Part shown: positions 41,180-50,532 of the stretch, piece after piece
Position numbering within the stretch: the first letter of the stretch is position 1
Layout: every line of letters begins with the position of its first letter
DNA from: Leifsonia sp. EB41
Lineage (GTDB): Bacteria > Actinomycetota > Actinomycetes > Actinomycetales > Microbacteriaceae
Length of the DNA stretch: 64,000 nt
Direction of reading: 5' to 3'
Assembly (NCBI RefSeq): GCF_041262565.1
Contig: NZ_JBGCCJ010000001.1
Location: 3,720,001-3,784,000, forward strand
The notes under the pieces: model-generated
What the model saw: only the letters and a program-made list of their open reading frames with translations
The model's database searches: none
What the model was told of the DNA's origin: nothing
Translations under genes and position numbers: made by a program

Positions 41180-42076
41180 ATGCGTACGCTCACTCGAGGA
41201 CTGGCCGCGATCACGGTGGCGGCCGCACTGACGGCAGCAGGCCTGGTGCCGGCTTCGGCGGCGGAGCCGGTGATCGATCCGCAGGGCTACTGGTCGGCGG
41301 AGCGGTTGCGGGCGGCGGCCGAGCTCCCGGCCGACCTCCCCGCGGACCAGGTATCGCCGGCTCCTGCGGGCAGCCGGGCCCTGAGCTGGGGGTCGACCAC
41401 CACCGTCAACCACACGGTCGGGAGGCTGTTCCTCCGTACGCCGACCGGTGACACGTCCTGCACCGCCACTGTCGTCAACAGCGCGACGAAGAACCTGGTC
41501 ATCACCGCCGGGCACTGCGTGCACCCCGGAGGGCCGGGCAAGGCCTACTACAGCAACTTCCTGTTCGCCCCCGGCTGGAACAACGGCCCGTCCGCGCACG
41601 GCTACTGGTCGGGCACGGCGGTGGGCGCCTCCGCCGAGTGGACGCAGAGCAAGAAGTGGGACCACGACTACGCCTTCGTCCGGCTCGCCGCCAGCGGAGG
41701 GCAGCAGCTCGCGAACCGGGTGGGCGGCAACGCCGTCGCGGCCGGGGCGGGACACGTCCAGGCGAACGCGCAGATTTGGGGCTACCCCGTGCTCGCGCCC
41801 TACACCGGGCAGACCGCCCAGCGCTGCGACGTCACCACCACGCGCGTGAACAGCTACGCACCCGACGCCAGGGCCGCGTGCGGCTTCACCCACGGCGCGA
41901 GCGGAGGCCCGTGGCTGAAGGACGTGCAGTCGTCGGGGCTCGGCACGGTGTGGGCGGTGACCTCCCGGTGCGAGAGCCCGCCGGCCGGCGGGAGCGCGTG
42001 CGCGGGGACGGCGCTGTTCGCGGCGCCGTTGCCTCCCGGGGTCTTCGCGCTCCGGGATGCGGTCGGGGGCGCCTGA
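41180..42076 (+). CDS. Secreted trypsin-like serine protease
   Basis: A 298-residue exported protease. A signal peptide (RGLAAITVAAALTAAGLVPASA) is followed by a pro-region of about 40 residues and a chymotrypsin-fold domain. The catalytic residues are visible: His in VITAGHCV (about 112), Asp in WDHDYAFVRL (about 161) and Ser in GASGGPWL (about 239). Four Cys positions suggest disulfides. The style resembles the actinobacterial peptidase S1/glutamyl-endopeptidase group. The ATG at 41180 is preceded by GGGGGACAGG, and TAGCGT at 41111-41116 could be its -10 box. A perfect hairpin follows. Confidence 0.9.
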   Translation: MRTLTRGLAAITVAAALTAAGLVPASAAEPVIDPQGYWSAERLRAAAELPADLPADQVSPAPAGSRALSWGSTTTVNHTVGRLFLRTPTGDTSCTATVVNSATKNLVITAGHCVHPGGPGKAYYSNFLFAPGWNNGPSAHGYWSGTAVGASAEWTQSKKWDHDYAFVRLAASGGQQLANRVGGNAVAAGAGHVQANAQIWGYPVLAPYTGQTAQRCDVTTTRVNSYAPDARAACGFTHGASGGPWLKDVQSSGLGTVWAVTSRCESPPAGGSACAGTALFAAPLPPGVFALRDAVGGA

Positions 42077-42101
42077 GCACATCGACGGCACTGAGAACAG
42101 C

Positions 42102-42133
42102 AGAGGGCCCCTCCCGCGTGGGAGGGGCCCTCT
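42102..42133. terminator. Perfect 14-bp hairpin between protease gene and tRNA-Arg
   Basis: AGAGGGCCCCTCCC (42102-42115) pairs fully with 42120-42133 around GCGT. It lies 25 bases after the protease stop and 12 bases before the 3' end of the minus-strand tRNA, so it can serve both transcripts. Confidence 0.85.
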
Positions 42134-42145
42134 CGATGCTTTCGG

Positions 42146-42218
42146 TGCCCCCAGTAGGATTTGAACCTACGGCCTTCTGCTCCGGAGGCAGACGCTCTAT
42201 CCCCTGAGCTATGGGGGC
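42146..42218 (-). tRNA. tRNA-Arg(CCG)
   Basis: The minus strand folds into a 73-base tRNA. The acceptor GCCCCCA pairs with TGGGGGC, the D-loop reads AGCTCAGGGGATAGAGC, the T-arm holds GGTTCAAATCC, and the anticodon loop CTCCGGA has anticodon CCG (plus-strand 42183-42185). The 3' CCA is not encoded. It decodes CGG, a frequent arginine codon at this GC content. The arginyl-tRNA synthetase gene lies less than 1 kb away. Confidence 0.95.
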
Positions 42219-42277
42219 CAGGAGTGCCCGTCCAGGCTAGCATCCTTTCGCGCGGCGCCCGTCCAGCGCGGCCCGGC

Positions 42278-42889
42278 TCAGCTCGCGGGGAGGTTGCCCA
42301 GAACGCTCTGCATCAGCGGCGCGGCGTCGCCCGGCTCGAAGAACGCGGTCGACTCGGCGACCACCCAGTACTTGCCGCGGAAGATCTGCACCTGACCCGC
42401 GGTTCCCGGCTTGAAGTAGCCCTCCACCTGCGGCGGGGTCCCGTAGGTGGGAACCGGCTGGGCCACGGTGATCGCGGTGTTCTTGAGCCCTTCGAGCCTG
42501 TCCGCGGGCGGCATCGCCACGGCGATCTGCACCACGTCGCCGCTGGTCTGGTTCTTCCAGGCGCAGGTGACGCCCTTCCAGTCCGCGACCTGCTTCTCCA
42601 GCGTCCCGTCGGTGGGGGCGTAGCCCGGGTCGGTCGAGAAGTTGGGGTTGTAGGCGTAGAGCTGGTCGGCGGTCACCACCTGGTCGCAGGTCAGCGTGAC
42701 CGGCGTCGGCGGCAGCGTCGGAGTCGGCGTCGGGGTGGGCGTCGCGACGGGGTCGGCCTTCGAGCCGCCGGGGTGCGCGGACGACGTCGCGGCGGCGTCC
42801 GGCTTCGCGGCTGGCGTGCAGCCCACGAGCGTGACGGCGGCGGCGGCGATCGCGAGGGCGGCGAGGGTCCGTGCTGTGTGCTGCTGCAT
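42278..42889 (-). CDS. Hypothetical lipoprotein with Thr-Pro linker
   Basis: A 203-residue secreted lipoprotein. The signal peptide ends in LVGCTPA (lipobox Cys 24). A flexible linker with alternating Thr-Pro (PTPTPTPT, about residues 53-62) follows. The globular part starts TLTCDQVVTADQLYAYNPNF and contains a second Cys in GVTCAWKNQTSGD, so one disulfide is likely. The fold resembles small DUF3558-like actinobacterial lipoproteins, but this is not certain. The ATG at 42889 is chosen to begin the signal peptide; an upstream ATG at 42931 would add 14 basic residues. Confidence 0.75.
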   Translation of the reverse strand: MQQHTARTLAALAIAAAAVTLVGCTPAAKPDAAATSSAHPGGSKADPVATPTPTPTPTLPPTPVTLTCDQVVTADQLYAYNPNFSTDPGYAPTDGTLEKQVADWKGVTCAWKNQTSGDVVQIAVAMPPADRLEGLKNTAITVAQPVPTYGTPPQVEGYFKPGTAGQVQIFRGKYWVVAESTAFFEPGDAAPLMQSVLGNLPAS

Positions 42890-42988
42890 GCGGTTTGTGC
42901 GTCTTCCGTGTCGTCCCGGTGCGTGTCGCATCGCACCCTATCAAGAGCGGGAACGGGTTGCCTTGGAGCGCCATTAGACTAGTTCTTC

Positions 42989-44692
42989 ATGACTCCCGCT
43001 GACCTGTCCGCCGCCCTGCTCGCCATCGTGACCACCGTGGTGAGCCGCCGACGCGAGGCCGACGAGAGCATCCCGGAGCTCACCATCACGGCGGAGGACA
43101 TCCCGCTGGAGCGCCCGAAGAACCGCGAGCACGGCGACTGGTCGTCCAACGTCGCGATGCGGCTCGCCAAGCGGCTCGGCGCCAACCCGCGCGAGCTCGC
43201 GGGCGAGATCGCCGAGGGCGCCGCCGGCATCGAGGGCGTCTCCTCCGCCGAGGTCGCCGGCCCCGGCTTCATCAACTTCCGCCTGGAGGCCGCGGCCGCG
43301 GGCAAGCTCGCCCAGACGATCCTGGAGGCCGGCGAGGCGTACGGCCGCGGCGACCTCTACGACGGCCTCCTGGTGAACCTGGAGTTCGTGTCCGCGAACC
43401 CGACCGGCCCCATCCACCTGGGCGGCGCGCGCTGGGCGGCCGTCGGTGACAGCCTCGCCCGCATCCTGCAGGCCGAGGGCGCCGACGTGACGCGCGAGTA
43501 CTACTTCAACGACCACGGCTCCCAGATCGACCGCTTCGCGCGCAGCCTCCTCGCCGCCTACCTCGGCGAGGCCACGCCGGAGGACGGCTACGGCGGCGCG
43601 TACATCGGCGAGATCGCGACCGAGGTCGCGACCCGCGCCGCCGCGGACCCGGAGATCGGCGACCTGGCCGCCCTGCCGCGCGAGCAGCAGCAGGAGGTCT
43701 TCCGCGGCCTCGGCACCGAGCTGATGTTCCAGGAGATCAAGGACCGGCTGCACGCGTTCGGCGTCGACTTCGATGTCTACTTCCACGAGGACTCGCTGCA
43801 CGAGTCGGGCGCCGTCGAGCGCGCGATCGAGCGCCTGGACGAGCTCGGCCACATCTTCGAGGCGGACGGCGCGATCTGGCTGCGCACCACGACCTTCGGC
43901 GACGACCGCGACCGCGTCATCGTGCGCTCGAACGGCGAGCCCGCCTACATCTCCGGCGACCTCGGCTACTACCTCGACAAGCGCGAGCGCGGCTTCGAGC
44001 AGAACATCATCATGCTCGGCGCCGACCACCACGGCTACATCGGCCGCCTGATGGCGATGGTGGAGGCCTTCGGCGACGAGCCGCACGTCAACCTCCAGAT
44101 CCTGATCGGCCAGATGGTCAACCTGATGAAGGACGGCGAGCCGGTCAAGATGTCCAAGCGTGCGGGCACCATCGTCACGCTCGACGACCTGGTCGACGTC
44201 GTCGGCGTCGATGCCGCGCGCTACTCGCTGGTGCGCTCCTCCACGGACTCGCAGCTCGATATCGACCTCGACCTGCTCACCAAGCGCAGCAACGAGAACC
44301 CCGTCTATTACGTGCAGTACGCGCACGCCCGCACCCGCTCGGTGGCGGCGAACGCGGCCAAGACGGGCGTCGACCGCAGCGTGTTCAAGCCGGAGCTGCT
44401 CACCCACGAGACCGAGAGCGCGCTGCTCGGCGGCCTCCAGGAGTTCCCGCGCGTCGTCGCCCAGGCGGCGGAGCTGCGCGAGCCGCACCGGGTCGCGCGC
44501 TACGTCGAGGAGCTCGCCGGGCTGTACCACGCCTGGTACGCCGTGCGCGACGGTTCGACCCGCGTGCTCCCGCACGGCGACGAGCCGGTCACCGACGCCC
44601 ACCGCACCCGCCTGTGGCTGAACGACGCGACCGGCCAGGTCGTCCGCAATGGCCTCGCGCTGGTGGGGGTGTCCGCTCCGGAGCGGATGTGA
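42989..44692 (+). CDS. argS: Arginyl-tRNA synthetase
   Basis: A 567-residue class I aminoacyl-tRNA synthetase charging tRNA-Arg. The N-terminal add-domain is followed by [18 protein letters not shown] (the HIGH-type motif HLGG, about residue 140), a KMSK motif VKMSKRAG (about 390), and the DALR anticodon-binding domain at the C-terminus. Length is typical. TAGACT at 42975-42980 lies 8 bases before the ATG and no Shine-Dalgarno is seen, so the mRNA is probably leaderless. The LmeA-like gene starts 4 bases after its stop. Confidence 0.97.
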   Translation: MTPADLSAALLAIVTTVVSRRREADESIPELTITAEDIPLERPKNREHGDWSSNVAMRLAKRLGANPRELAGEIAEGAAGIEGVSSAEVAGPGFINFRLEAAAAGKLAQTILEAGEAYGRGDLYDGLLVNLEFVSANPTGPIHLGGARWAAVGDSLARILQAEGADVTREYYFNDHGSQIDRFARSLLAAYLGEATPEDGYGGAYIGEIATEVATRAAADPEIGDLAALPREQQQEVFRGLGTELMFQEIKDRLHAFGVDFDVYFHEDSLHESGAVERAIERLDELGHIFEADGAIWLRTTTFGDDRDRVIVRSNGEPAYISGDLGYYLDKRERGFEQNIIMLGADHHGYIGRLMAMVEAFGDEPHVNLQILIGQMVNLMKDGEPVKMSKRAGTIVTLDDLVDVVGVDAARYSLVRSSTDSQLDIDLDLLTKRSNENPVYYVQYAHARTRSVAANAAKTGVDRSVFKPELLTHETESALLGGLQEFPRVVAQAAELREPHRVARYVEELAGLYHAWYAVRDGSTRVLPHGDEPVTDAHRTRLWLNDATGQVVRNGLALVGVSAPERM

Positions 44693-44696
44693 CGAC

Positions 44697-45521
44697 ATGA
44701 GCGATCACCGCGATCAGTCCACCGAGGTCCTGTCCGGCGCGCAGCCGCCGGCGGGAGGTCCGACCTCGCCCGCGCGCCGTGGCCGCCCGCGCTGGCTGAA
44801 GACCCTGCTGCGCATCGTGATCCCGGTCGTGGTCGTCGTCCTCCTGCTGGTGGTCGCCGATGCCGTGACGCGCGCGGTCGCGGAGCAGCGGGTCGCGGCC
44901 GAGATCGAGAAGAACCTGCCCTCCTCGGTGAAGGCCGACGTCACCGTGCACATCGGCGGCTTCTCCGTTCTGGCGCAGTTCCTCGAGGGCAGCTTCTCGG
45001 ATGTGGACCTCGTGGCGCCGCACGCGACCGTCAACGGCGCCCCGCTGAGCGCGGCCATCCACGCCACAGGGGTGCCTGCCGACCTGAGCAAGCCGATCCA
45101 ATCGGCCACGGGCACGTTGACCATCTCGCAGGACTCGCTCAACAAGCTCGTCACCATCCCCGGCGCGAAGGGCGACATCACGCTCGGCGACGGCGTGCTC
45201 GGCTACGACGGGAGCATCGACCTGCTCGGCCTCCCCGTCGACTACACCGTGAGCGCCACCGCCAAGGCGAACGGGACCACCGTCCTTCTCACCCCGGGCA
45301 AGGCCACCGTCTCCGCGGGGTCGGGCAACGTGAGCATCACCAAGCTGATCCAGGCGCTGACGGCCAGTGGTCCCTTCCCGCTGTGCGCTGCGCAGTACCT
45401 CCCGGACGGCGTGCAGGTGAGCGACATCCACGTGACGCCGAATCGAGCCACTGTCACGTTGACCGCGTCCGACTTCGTGATGGACGAGAAGTTCCTGCAC
45501 AGCAAGGGCAGCTGCTCGTAG
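44697..45521 (+). CDS. DUF2993/LmeA-family membrane-anchored protein
   Basis: A 274-residue protein with a cytoplasmic basic N-terminus, one membrane helix (about residues 37-60, LRIVIPVVVVVLLLVVADAV) and an extracellular DUF2993 domain (EIEKNLPSSVKADVTVHIGGFSVLAQFLEGSFSDVDLVA). LmeA of mycobacteria is a periplasmic lipid-binding protein needed for lipomannan elongation; the equivalent here is unknown. It starts 4 bases after argS and probably shares its transcript. Confidence 0.85.
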   Translation: MSDHRDQSTEVLSGAQPPAGGPTSPARRGRPRWLKTLLRIVIPVVVVVLLLVVADAVTRAVAEQRVAAEIEKNLPSSVKADVTVHIGGFSVLAQFLEGSFSDVDLVAPHATVNGAPLSAAIHATGVPADLSKPIQSATGTLTISQDSLNKLVTIPGAKGDITLGDGVLGYDGSIDLLGLPVDYTVSATAKANGTTVLLTPGKATVSAGSGNVSITKLIQALTASGPFPLCAAQYLPDGVQVSDIHVTPNRATVTLTASDFVMDEKFLHSKGSCS

Positions 45522-45560
45522 GCGTCCCGTAACACGGCGAAGCGGCATGCGCCGCGTCGA

Positions 45561-45566
45561 TAGACT
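45561..45566 (+). promoter_or_regulatory. Candidate -10 box for the lysA-hom-thrC-thrB operon
   Basis: TAGACT, identical to the box used by argS, lies 95 bases upstream of the lysA ATG. No convincing -35 is visible. The resulting leader of about 90 bases contains a repeated ACTCGTGA. Confidence 0.4.
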
Positions 45567-45661
45567 GCTTTCAGCTTCTCCACCGGCTTCAGGGGCCAAT
45601 CCGGGTCCGCTCGCCAGAGAGAACCCCACTCGTGATTTCCCGTACTCGTGAGGTTGTCCCC

Positions 45662-47077
45662 ATGGCATCGAATCCGCTCGCACCTCCGTGGCTGAGGGAG
45701 CCGGCCGACGCGAACGCGCTGGTCCCCGGCCTCTGGTCGCGCACCGTCCACCGCGAGGAGGGCGCGATCGTCGTCGGGGGCGTCCCCGTCGCGGAGCTCG
45801 CTGAGCGCTTCGGCACGCCGCTCTACGTCGTCGACGAGGCCGAGGCGCGCGAGCGCGCCGTCGAGGTCCGCTCGGCCCTGCAGCGGGCCCTCGCCGAGGT
45901 CGGCTCCGCCGCCCGGGTCTACTACGCGGGCAAGGCGTTCCTCTCCATCGAGATCGCGCGCTGGATGACGGAGGCCGGGCTCAACATCGACGTCTGCTCG
46001 GGGGGCGAGCTGGCGGTCGCCCTCGCCGCGGGAGTCCCGGCCGAGCGGCTCGGGTTCCACGGGAACAACAAGTCGCTCGCCGAGATCGACCGCGCCGTGG
46101 CGGAGGGCGTCGGCGCGCTCATCATCGACAGCCTCCAGGAGATCGAGCGCGTCGCGGAGGCAGCCGAGCGCCACGGCGTCGTCCAGCGCGTCCGGCTGCG
46201 GGTGAACAGCGGCGTGCACGCGCACACTCACGCGTTCCTGGCCACGGCCCACGAGGACCAGAAGTTCGGCATCGCCCTGGCGGACGCCGCAGATGCCGTT
46301 TCGCGGATCCGCTCGCACGCCGGGCTGGCCTTCCTCGGCCTGCACTGCCACATCGGCTCGCAGATCTTCGGCGCGGACGGCTTCGCGGAGTCCGCCGCCC
46401 GCCTGCTCGCTGTGCACAAGGAGCTGCTCGCCGGCGGCGACGTCCCCGAGCTGAACCTCGGCGGCGGCTTCGGCATCGCGTACACCGCGGTGGACGACCC
46501 GGCCCCGATCGACGTGCTCGCCCGCAGCATCGCGGAGACCGTGGCCGCCGGCTGCGAAGACCTCGACATCCCGATCCCCGCCGTCGCGTTCGAGCCGGGC
46601 CGGTCGATCATCGGCACCGCCGGCCTCACCCTCTACACGGTCGGCACGACCAAGGACGTCACGGTCGCCGCCCACGACGACGGCGAGACCGCGGTCCGCC
46701 GCTACGTGAGCGTCGACGGCGGGATGAGCGACAACGCCCGCCCAGCTCTCTACGGCGCCGACTACTCGGCCAGGATCGCGGGCCGCGAGTCCGCCGCCGC
46801 TCCCGCGCTCGTGCGGGTCGCCGGCAAGCACTGCGAGAGCGGCGACATCGTGGTGGACGCCGAGTACCTGCCCGGCGACGTCGCCCCGGGCGACCTCCTC
46901 GCCGTGCCCGCGACGGGCGCCTACTGCTGGTCGCTGGCCAGCAACTACAACTACCTCGGCCGCCCGGCCGTCGTCGCCGTGAGGGACGGCGCCGCCCGCG
47001 TCATCGTGCGCGGCGAGACCGAGGCCGACCTGCTGGCACGCGACGCCGCGTACGAAGACGGGAGCACCGGCCGATGA
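45662..47077 (+). CDS. lysA: Diaminopimelate decarboxylase
   Basis: A 471-residue PLP enzyme that decarboxylates meso-diaminopimelate to lysine, the last step of lysine synthesis. The PLP Lys is in VYYAGKAFLS (Lys 91). VCSGGELAVAL, GLHCHIGSQI and FEPGRSIIG bind cofactor and substrate, and the GAYCWSLASNYN block near the C-terminus supplies the dimer Cys. The ATG at 45662 is used; an in-frame GTG at 45632 would add 10 residues and has a poorer upstream site. It leads the amino-acid operon. Confidence 0.96.
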   Translation: MASNPLAPPWLREPADANALVPGLWSRTVHREEGAIVVGGVPVAELAERFGTPLYVVDEAEARERAVEVRSALQRALAEVGSAARVYYAGKAFLSIEIARWMTEAGLNIDVCSGGELAVALAAGVPAERLGFHGNNKSLAEIDRAVAEGVGALIIDSLQEIERVAEAAERHGVVQRVRLRVNSGVHAHTHAFLATAHEDQKFGIALADAADAVSRIRSHAGLAFLGLHCHIGSQIFGADGFAESAARLLAVHKELLAGGDVPELNLGGGFGIAYTAVDDPAPIDVLARSIAETVAAGCEDLDIPIPAVAFEPGRSIIGTAGLTLYTVGTTKDVTVAAHDDGETAVRRYVSVDGGMSDNARPALYGADYSARIAGRESAAAPALVRVAGKHCESGDIVVDAEYLPGDVAPGDLLAVPATGAYCWSLASNYNYLGRPAVVAVRDGAARVIVRGETEADLLARDAAYEDGSTGR

Positions 47078-48429
47078 TCGAATACCGCAACCTCCGGGTC
47101 GCGCTGCTGGGCGCCGGCTCCGTCGGCTCACAGGTGGCGCGGCTGCTGCTGGAGCAGGGCGACGAGTTCGCCTCGCGCGTCGGCGCGCGGCTGGAGCTGG
47201 TCGGCATCGCCGTGCGCGACGTGAACGCGCCGCGCGACGTCGACCTCCCGAAGGAGCTCCTCACCACCGACGCCACGTCACTCATCCTCGGCGCCGACAT
47301 CGTCGTGGAGCTGATGGGCGGCGTCGAGCCGGCCCGCGGCTACGTGCTGGAGGCGCTGAACTCCGGCGCCGACGTCATCACGGCCAACAAGGCGCTGCTC
47401 GCCACGCACGGCCCCGAGCTGTTCGAGGCCGCCGAGCAGGTCGGCGCTCAGCTCTACTACGAGGCGGCCGTCGCCGGCGCCATCCCGATCATCCGGCCGC
47501 TGCGCGACAGCCTCGCCGGCGACACGGTCTCGCGCATCCTCGGCATCGTCAACGGCACGACCAACTTCATCCTCGACCGGATGGAAGCGACGGGGGAGAC
47601 CCTCGCCGACGCGCTGGCCACCGCCACCGAGCGCGGCTACGCGGAGGCCGACCCGACGGCGGACATCGGCGGCTACGACGCCGCGCAGAAGGCCGCGATC
47701 CTCGCGAGCCTCGCCTTCCACACCACCGTGCCGCTGGAGCAGGTCTACCGCGAGGGCATCACCTCGATCACCCGCGAGCAGGTGGAGGCGGCCCGCGCGG
47801 GCGGCTGGGTGATCAAGCTGCTGGCGATCTGCGAGCGACTGGTCGACCCGGAGACCGGCGAGGAGGGCGTCTCCGCCCGCGTCTACCCGGCCCTGATCAG
47901 CCGCGAGCACCCGCTGGCCGCCGTGCGCGGCGCGCACAACGCGGTCTTCGTCCAGGCCGAGGCCGCGGGCGACCTGATGTTCTACGGCGCGGGCGCCGGC
48001 GGCGTGGAGACGGCCTCCGCCGTGCTCGGCGACGTGGTGTCCGCCGCCCGCCGGCACGTCGTCGGCGGCCCCGGCGTCGCGGAGTCGACGCACGCGGGCC
48101 TGCCGGTGCTCGATGTCGGCCGCGTCGTGACCCGCTACCAGATCACCCTGTCGGTGGAGGACCAGCCGGGCGTGCTCGCCACCGTCGCCAACATCCTGAG
48201 CGACGGCGGGGTGAGCGTCGAGACGGTGCAGCAGTCCGTGCCGAGCACGACGACCTCCGTCGTAATACCCGGTAATGCTCCGATTCACGGCGCGACCGCC
48301 CCCACCGCTACCCTGGTGATCGGCACCCACGAAGCCGAGGAGGCCGCGCTGGCGGCCACCGTGGAGGCGCTCGCCGCGAGCGACGTGGTGACCGCCGTCT
48401 CTTCCGTTCTCCGAGTCGAAGGATCGTAA
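47074..48429 (+). CDS. hom: Homoserine dehydrogenase
   Basis: A 451-residue NAD(P)-dependent enzyme reducing aspartate semialdehyde to homoserine. The Rossmann site is VALLGAGSVGSQVARLL at the N-terminus. The catalytic core has VITANKALLATHG, YEAAVAGAIPIIRPL and GIVNGTTNFILDRM, with EADPTADIGGYDAAQKAAIL. Residues about 355-451 form an ACT regulatory domain (ITLSVEDQPGVLATVANILS), usual for threonine feedback. A loop of about 20 residues near residue 400 lengthens the ACT domain. The ATG overlaps the lysA stop by 4 bases. Confidence 0.96.
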   Translation: MIEYRNLRVALLGAGSVGSQVARLLLEQGDEFASRVGARLELVGIAVRDVNAPRDVDLPKELLTTDATSLILGADIVVELMGGVEPARGYVLEALNSGADVITANKALLATHGPELFEAAEQVGAQLYYEAAVAGAIPIIRPLRDSLAGDTVSRILGIVNGTTNFILDRMEATGETLADALATATERGYAEADPTADIGGYDAAQKAAILASLAFHTTVPLEQVYREGITSITREQVEAARAGGWVIKLLAICERLVDPETGEEGVSARVYPALISREHPLAAVRGAHNAVFVQAEAAGDLMFYGAGAGGVETASAVLGDVVSAARRHVVGGPGVAESTHAGLPVLDVGRVVTRYQITLSVEDQPGVLATVANILSDGGVSVETVQQSVPSTTTSVVIPGNAPIHGATAPTATLVIGTHEAEEAALAATVEALAASDVVTAVSSVLRVEGS

Positions 48430-49550
48430 TGCCCCAGTCGTCGAATGGGCCGAAGTCGTACAGCCGGCAGTGGCGCGGAGTGCTCCGCGAGTACGCGGAC
48501 CGCCTGAACATCTCCGAGGCGACCCCGATCGTGACGCTCGGCGAGGGCGGCACTCCGCTGCTCCCGGCTCCCGCGCTCTCCGCGCGCACCGGGGCGAACG
48601 TCTTCGTGAAGTTCGAGGGCATGAACCCGACCGGCTCCTTCAAGGACCGCGGGATGACGATGGCCATCTCCAAGGCCGTCGAGCACGGCGCGAAGGCCGT
48701 CATCTGCGCCTCCACCGGCAACACGTCCGCCTCTGCCGCCGCGTACGCCACGCACGCCGGCATCCAGGCCGTCGTGCTGGTGCCCGAGGGCAAGATCGCG
48801 ATGGGCAAGCTCAGCCAGGCGATCGCGCACAACGCGCAGCTCCTCCAGGTGCAGGGCAACTTCGACGACTGTCTCGACATCGCCCGCGACCTCGCCACCA
48901 ACTACCCGGTGCACCTGGTCAACTCGGTGAACCCCGACCGCATCGAGGGCCAGAAGACCGCCGCGTTCGAGGTCGTCGAGGTCCTGGGCGACGCCCCGGA
49001 CTTCCACATCGTCCCGGTCGGCAACGCCGGCAACTACACCGCGTACCACCGTGGCTACACCGAGGAGCTGCAGCGCGGCGAGGCCACCACGCTGCCACGG
49101 ATGTTCGGCTTCCAGGCCGCGGGCAGCGCCCCGATCGTGCTCGGCCACGCCGTCAAGGAGCCCGACACCATCGCCACCGCGATCCGCATCGGCAACCCGG
49201 CGTCGTGGGAGCTCGCGCTCAACGCGCGCGACGACAGCGACGGCTACTTCGGCGCGATCGACGACGCGGGCATCCTGGAGGCGCACCGCATCCTCTCCGC
49301 CGAGGTCGGCATCTTCGTGGAGCCCGCGAGCGCGATCAGCGTCGCCGGCCTCCTGGAGCGCTCCGCCGCCGGCGTCATCCCGGCCGGCGCCACCGTCGTG
49401 CTCACCGTCACCGGCCACGGTCTGAAGGACCCGCAGTGGGCCCTCCGCACGGCCGACGGCTCCGACGTGAAGCCCACGATCGTCCCGGTCGACACGAACG
49501 CCATCGCCGACGTGCTCGGGCTGGTGCCGACCGCCGGAGCCTCCGCATGA
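48429..49550 (+). CDS. thrC: Threonine synthase
   Basis: A 373-residue PLP enzyme converting O-phosphohomoserine to threonine. The PLP Lys is in PTGSFKDRGMTMA (about residue 72), with ICASTGNTSASAAAYA and the phosphate-binding VPVGNAGNYTAY loop. It is the short actinobacterial type. The ATG shares one base with the hom stop (TAATG), so translation is coupled. thrB follows with a 4-base overlap; in many proteobacteria thrB comes first. Confidence 0.96.
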   Translation: MPQSSNGPKSYSRQWRGVLREYADRLNISEATPIVTLGEGGTPLLPAPALSARTGANVFVKFEGMNPTGSFKDRGMTMAISKAVEHGAKAVICASTGNTSASAAAYATHAGIQAVVLVPEGKIAMGKLSQAIAHNAQLLQVQGNFDDCLDIARDLATNYPVHLVNSVNPDRIEGQKTAAFEVVEVLGDAPDFHIVPVGNAGNYTAYHRGYTEELQRGEATTLPRMFGFQAAGSAPIVLGHAVKEPDTIATAIRIGNPASWELALNARDDSDGYFGAIDDAGILEAHRILSAEVGIFVEPASAISVAGLLERSAAGVIPAGATVVLTVTGHGLKDPQWALRTADGSDVKPTIVPVDTNAIADVLGLVPTAGASA

Positions 49551-50509
49551 CCTTGCGCACCGCCGACCTGCGCGGGCGCACGGTCGCGGTCAAGGTCCCG
49601 GCGACGAGCGCCAACCTCGGTCCCGGCTTCGACACCCTCGGGCTCTCGCTCGCCTTGTACGACGAGCTGCGCGTCAGCGTGCGCGACGAGCCGGGCGCGA
49701 CCGTGGAGGTCGTCGGCGTGGGAGCCGGGGAGGTCCCGACCGACGAGAGCAACCTCGTCGTGCGCGCGATCGCCCACACCTTCGAGTCGGTCGGCGTCGC
49801 GCTGCCAGGGCTGGACCTGCTCGCCCGCAACAGCATCCCGCACGGCCGCGGCCTCGGCTCGTCGGGAGCGGCGATCGTCTCCGGCATCATGGCCGCCAAG
49901 GGGCTGCTGGAGGGCGTCGTCGAGTTCGACGCTCAGGCGCTGCTCGCGCTCGCGAACGACATGGAGGGCCATCCCGACAACGTCGCGCCTGCGCTGTTCG
50001 GCGGCCTCACGATCGCCTGGGTCACCCCGGACGGCCCGCGCTTCAAGAAGCTGATCGTGCACCGGGGCGTCTCGCCGCTCGTGCTCGTGCCCGAGCACGT
50101 CATGTCGACGGCGCTCGCCCGCAGCCTCCAGCCGCAGTCGGTGCCCCACGAGGACGCCGTCTTCAACGTCTCGCGCTCGGCCCTGCTGGTCGCGGCTCTC
50201 ATCCAGAGCCCCGAGCTGCTGCACGCGGCGACCGAGGACAAGCTCCACCAGAGCTACCGCGCCTCGGCCATGCCGGAGACCGACCGGCTGATCACGCTGC
50301 TGCGGTCCAACGGCTTCGCGGCCGTGGTGTCCGGAGCAGGCCCGTCCATCCTGGTGCTCTGCAGCGACCCGAGCCAGCGGCTCGCCGCGGCGGAGCTCGT
50401 CGCCCGCGAGGCGCAGACGGCCTGGCAGCCGCTGATGCTCGCGGTCGATTTCAAGGGCGCGACGGTCACCGCGGTGGCCGCCGACGACGCGGACACACCG
50501 GCGGCGTAG
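49547..50509 (+). CDS. thrB: Homoserine kinase
   Basis: A 320-residue GHMP-family kinase that phosphorylates homoserine for threonine synthase. VKVPATSANLGPGFDTLGLSL is the ThrB N-terminal motif, IPHGRGLGSSGAA (about residue 100) is the ATP loop, and VVSGAGPSILVL near the C-terminus is GHMP motif 3. The ATG overlaps thrC by 4 bases. It is the last gene of lysA-hom-thrC-thrB; the rho promoter starts 24 bases after its stop. Confidence 0.95.
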   Translation: MTLRTADLRGRTVAVKVPATSANLGPGFDTLGLSLALYDELRVSVRDEPGATVEVVGVGAGEVPTDESNLVVRAIAHTFESVGVALPGLDLLARNSIPHGRGLGSSGAAIVSGIMAAKGLLEGVVEFDAQALLALANDMEGHPDNVAPALFGGLTIAWVTPDGPRFKKLIVHRGVSPLVLVPEHVMSTALARSLQPQSVPHEDAVFNVSRSALLVAALIQSPELLHAATEDKLHQSYRASAMPETDRLITLLRSNGFAAVVSGAGPSILVLCSDPSQRLAAAELVAREAQTAWQPLMLAVDFKGATVTAVAADDADTPAA

Positions 50510-50532
50510 CGTCCGAAGCCTGTGACGCGAGG

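Noticed and set aside
42146-42218. tRNA-Arg considered as an integrative element attachment site
   Set aside because: No integrase, no repeated 3' tRNA fragment and no foreign-looking genes lie within reach on either side.
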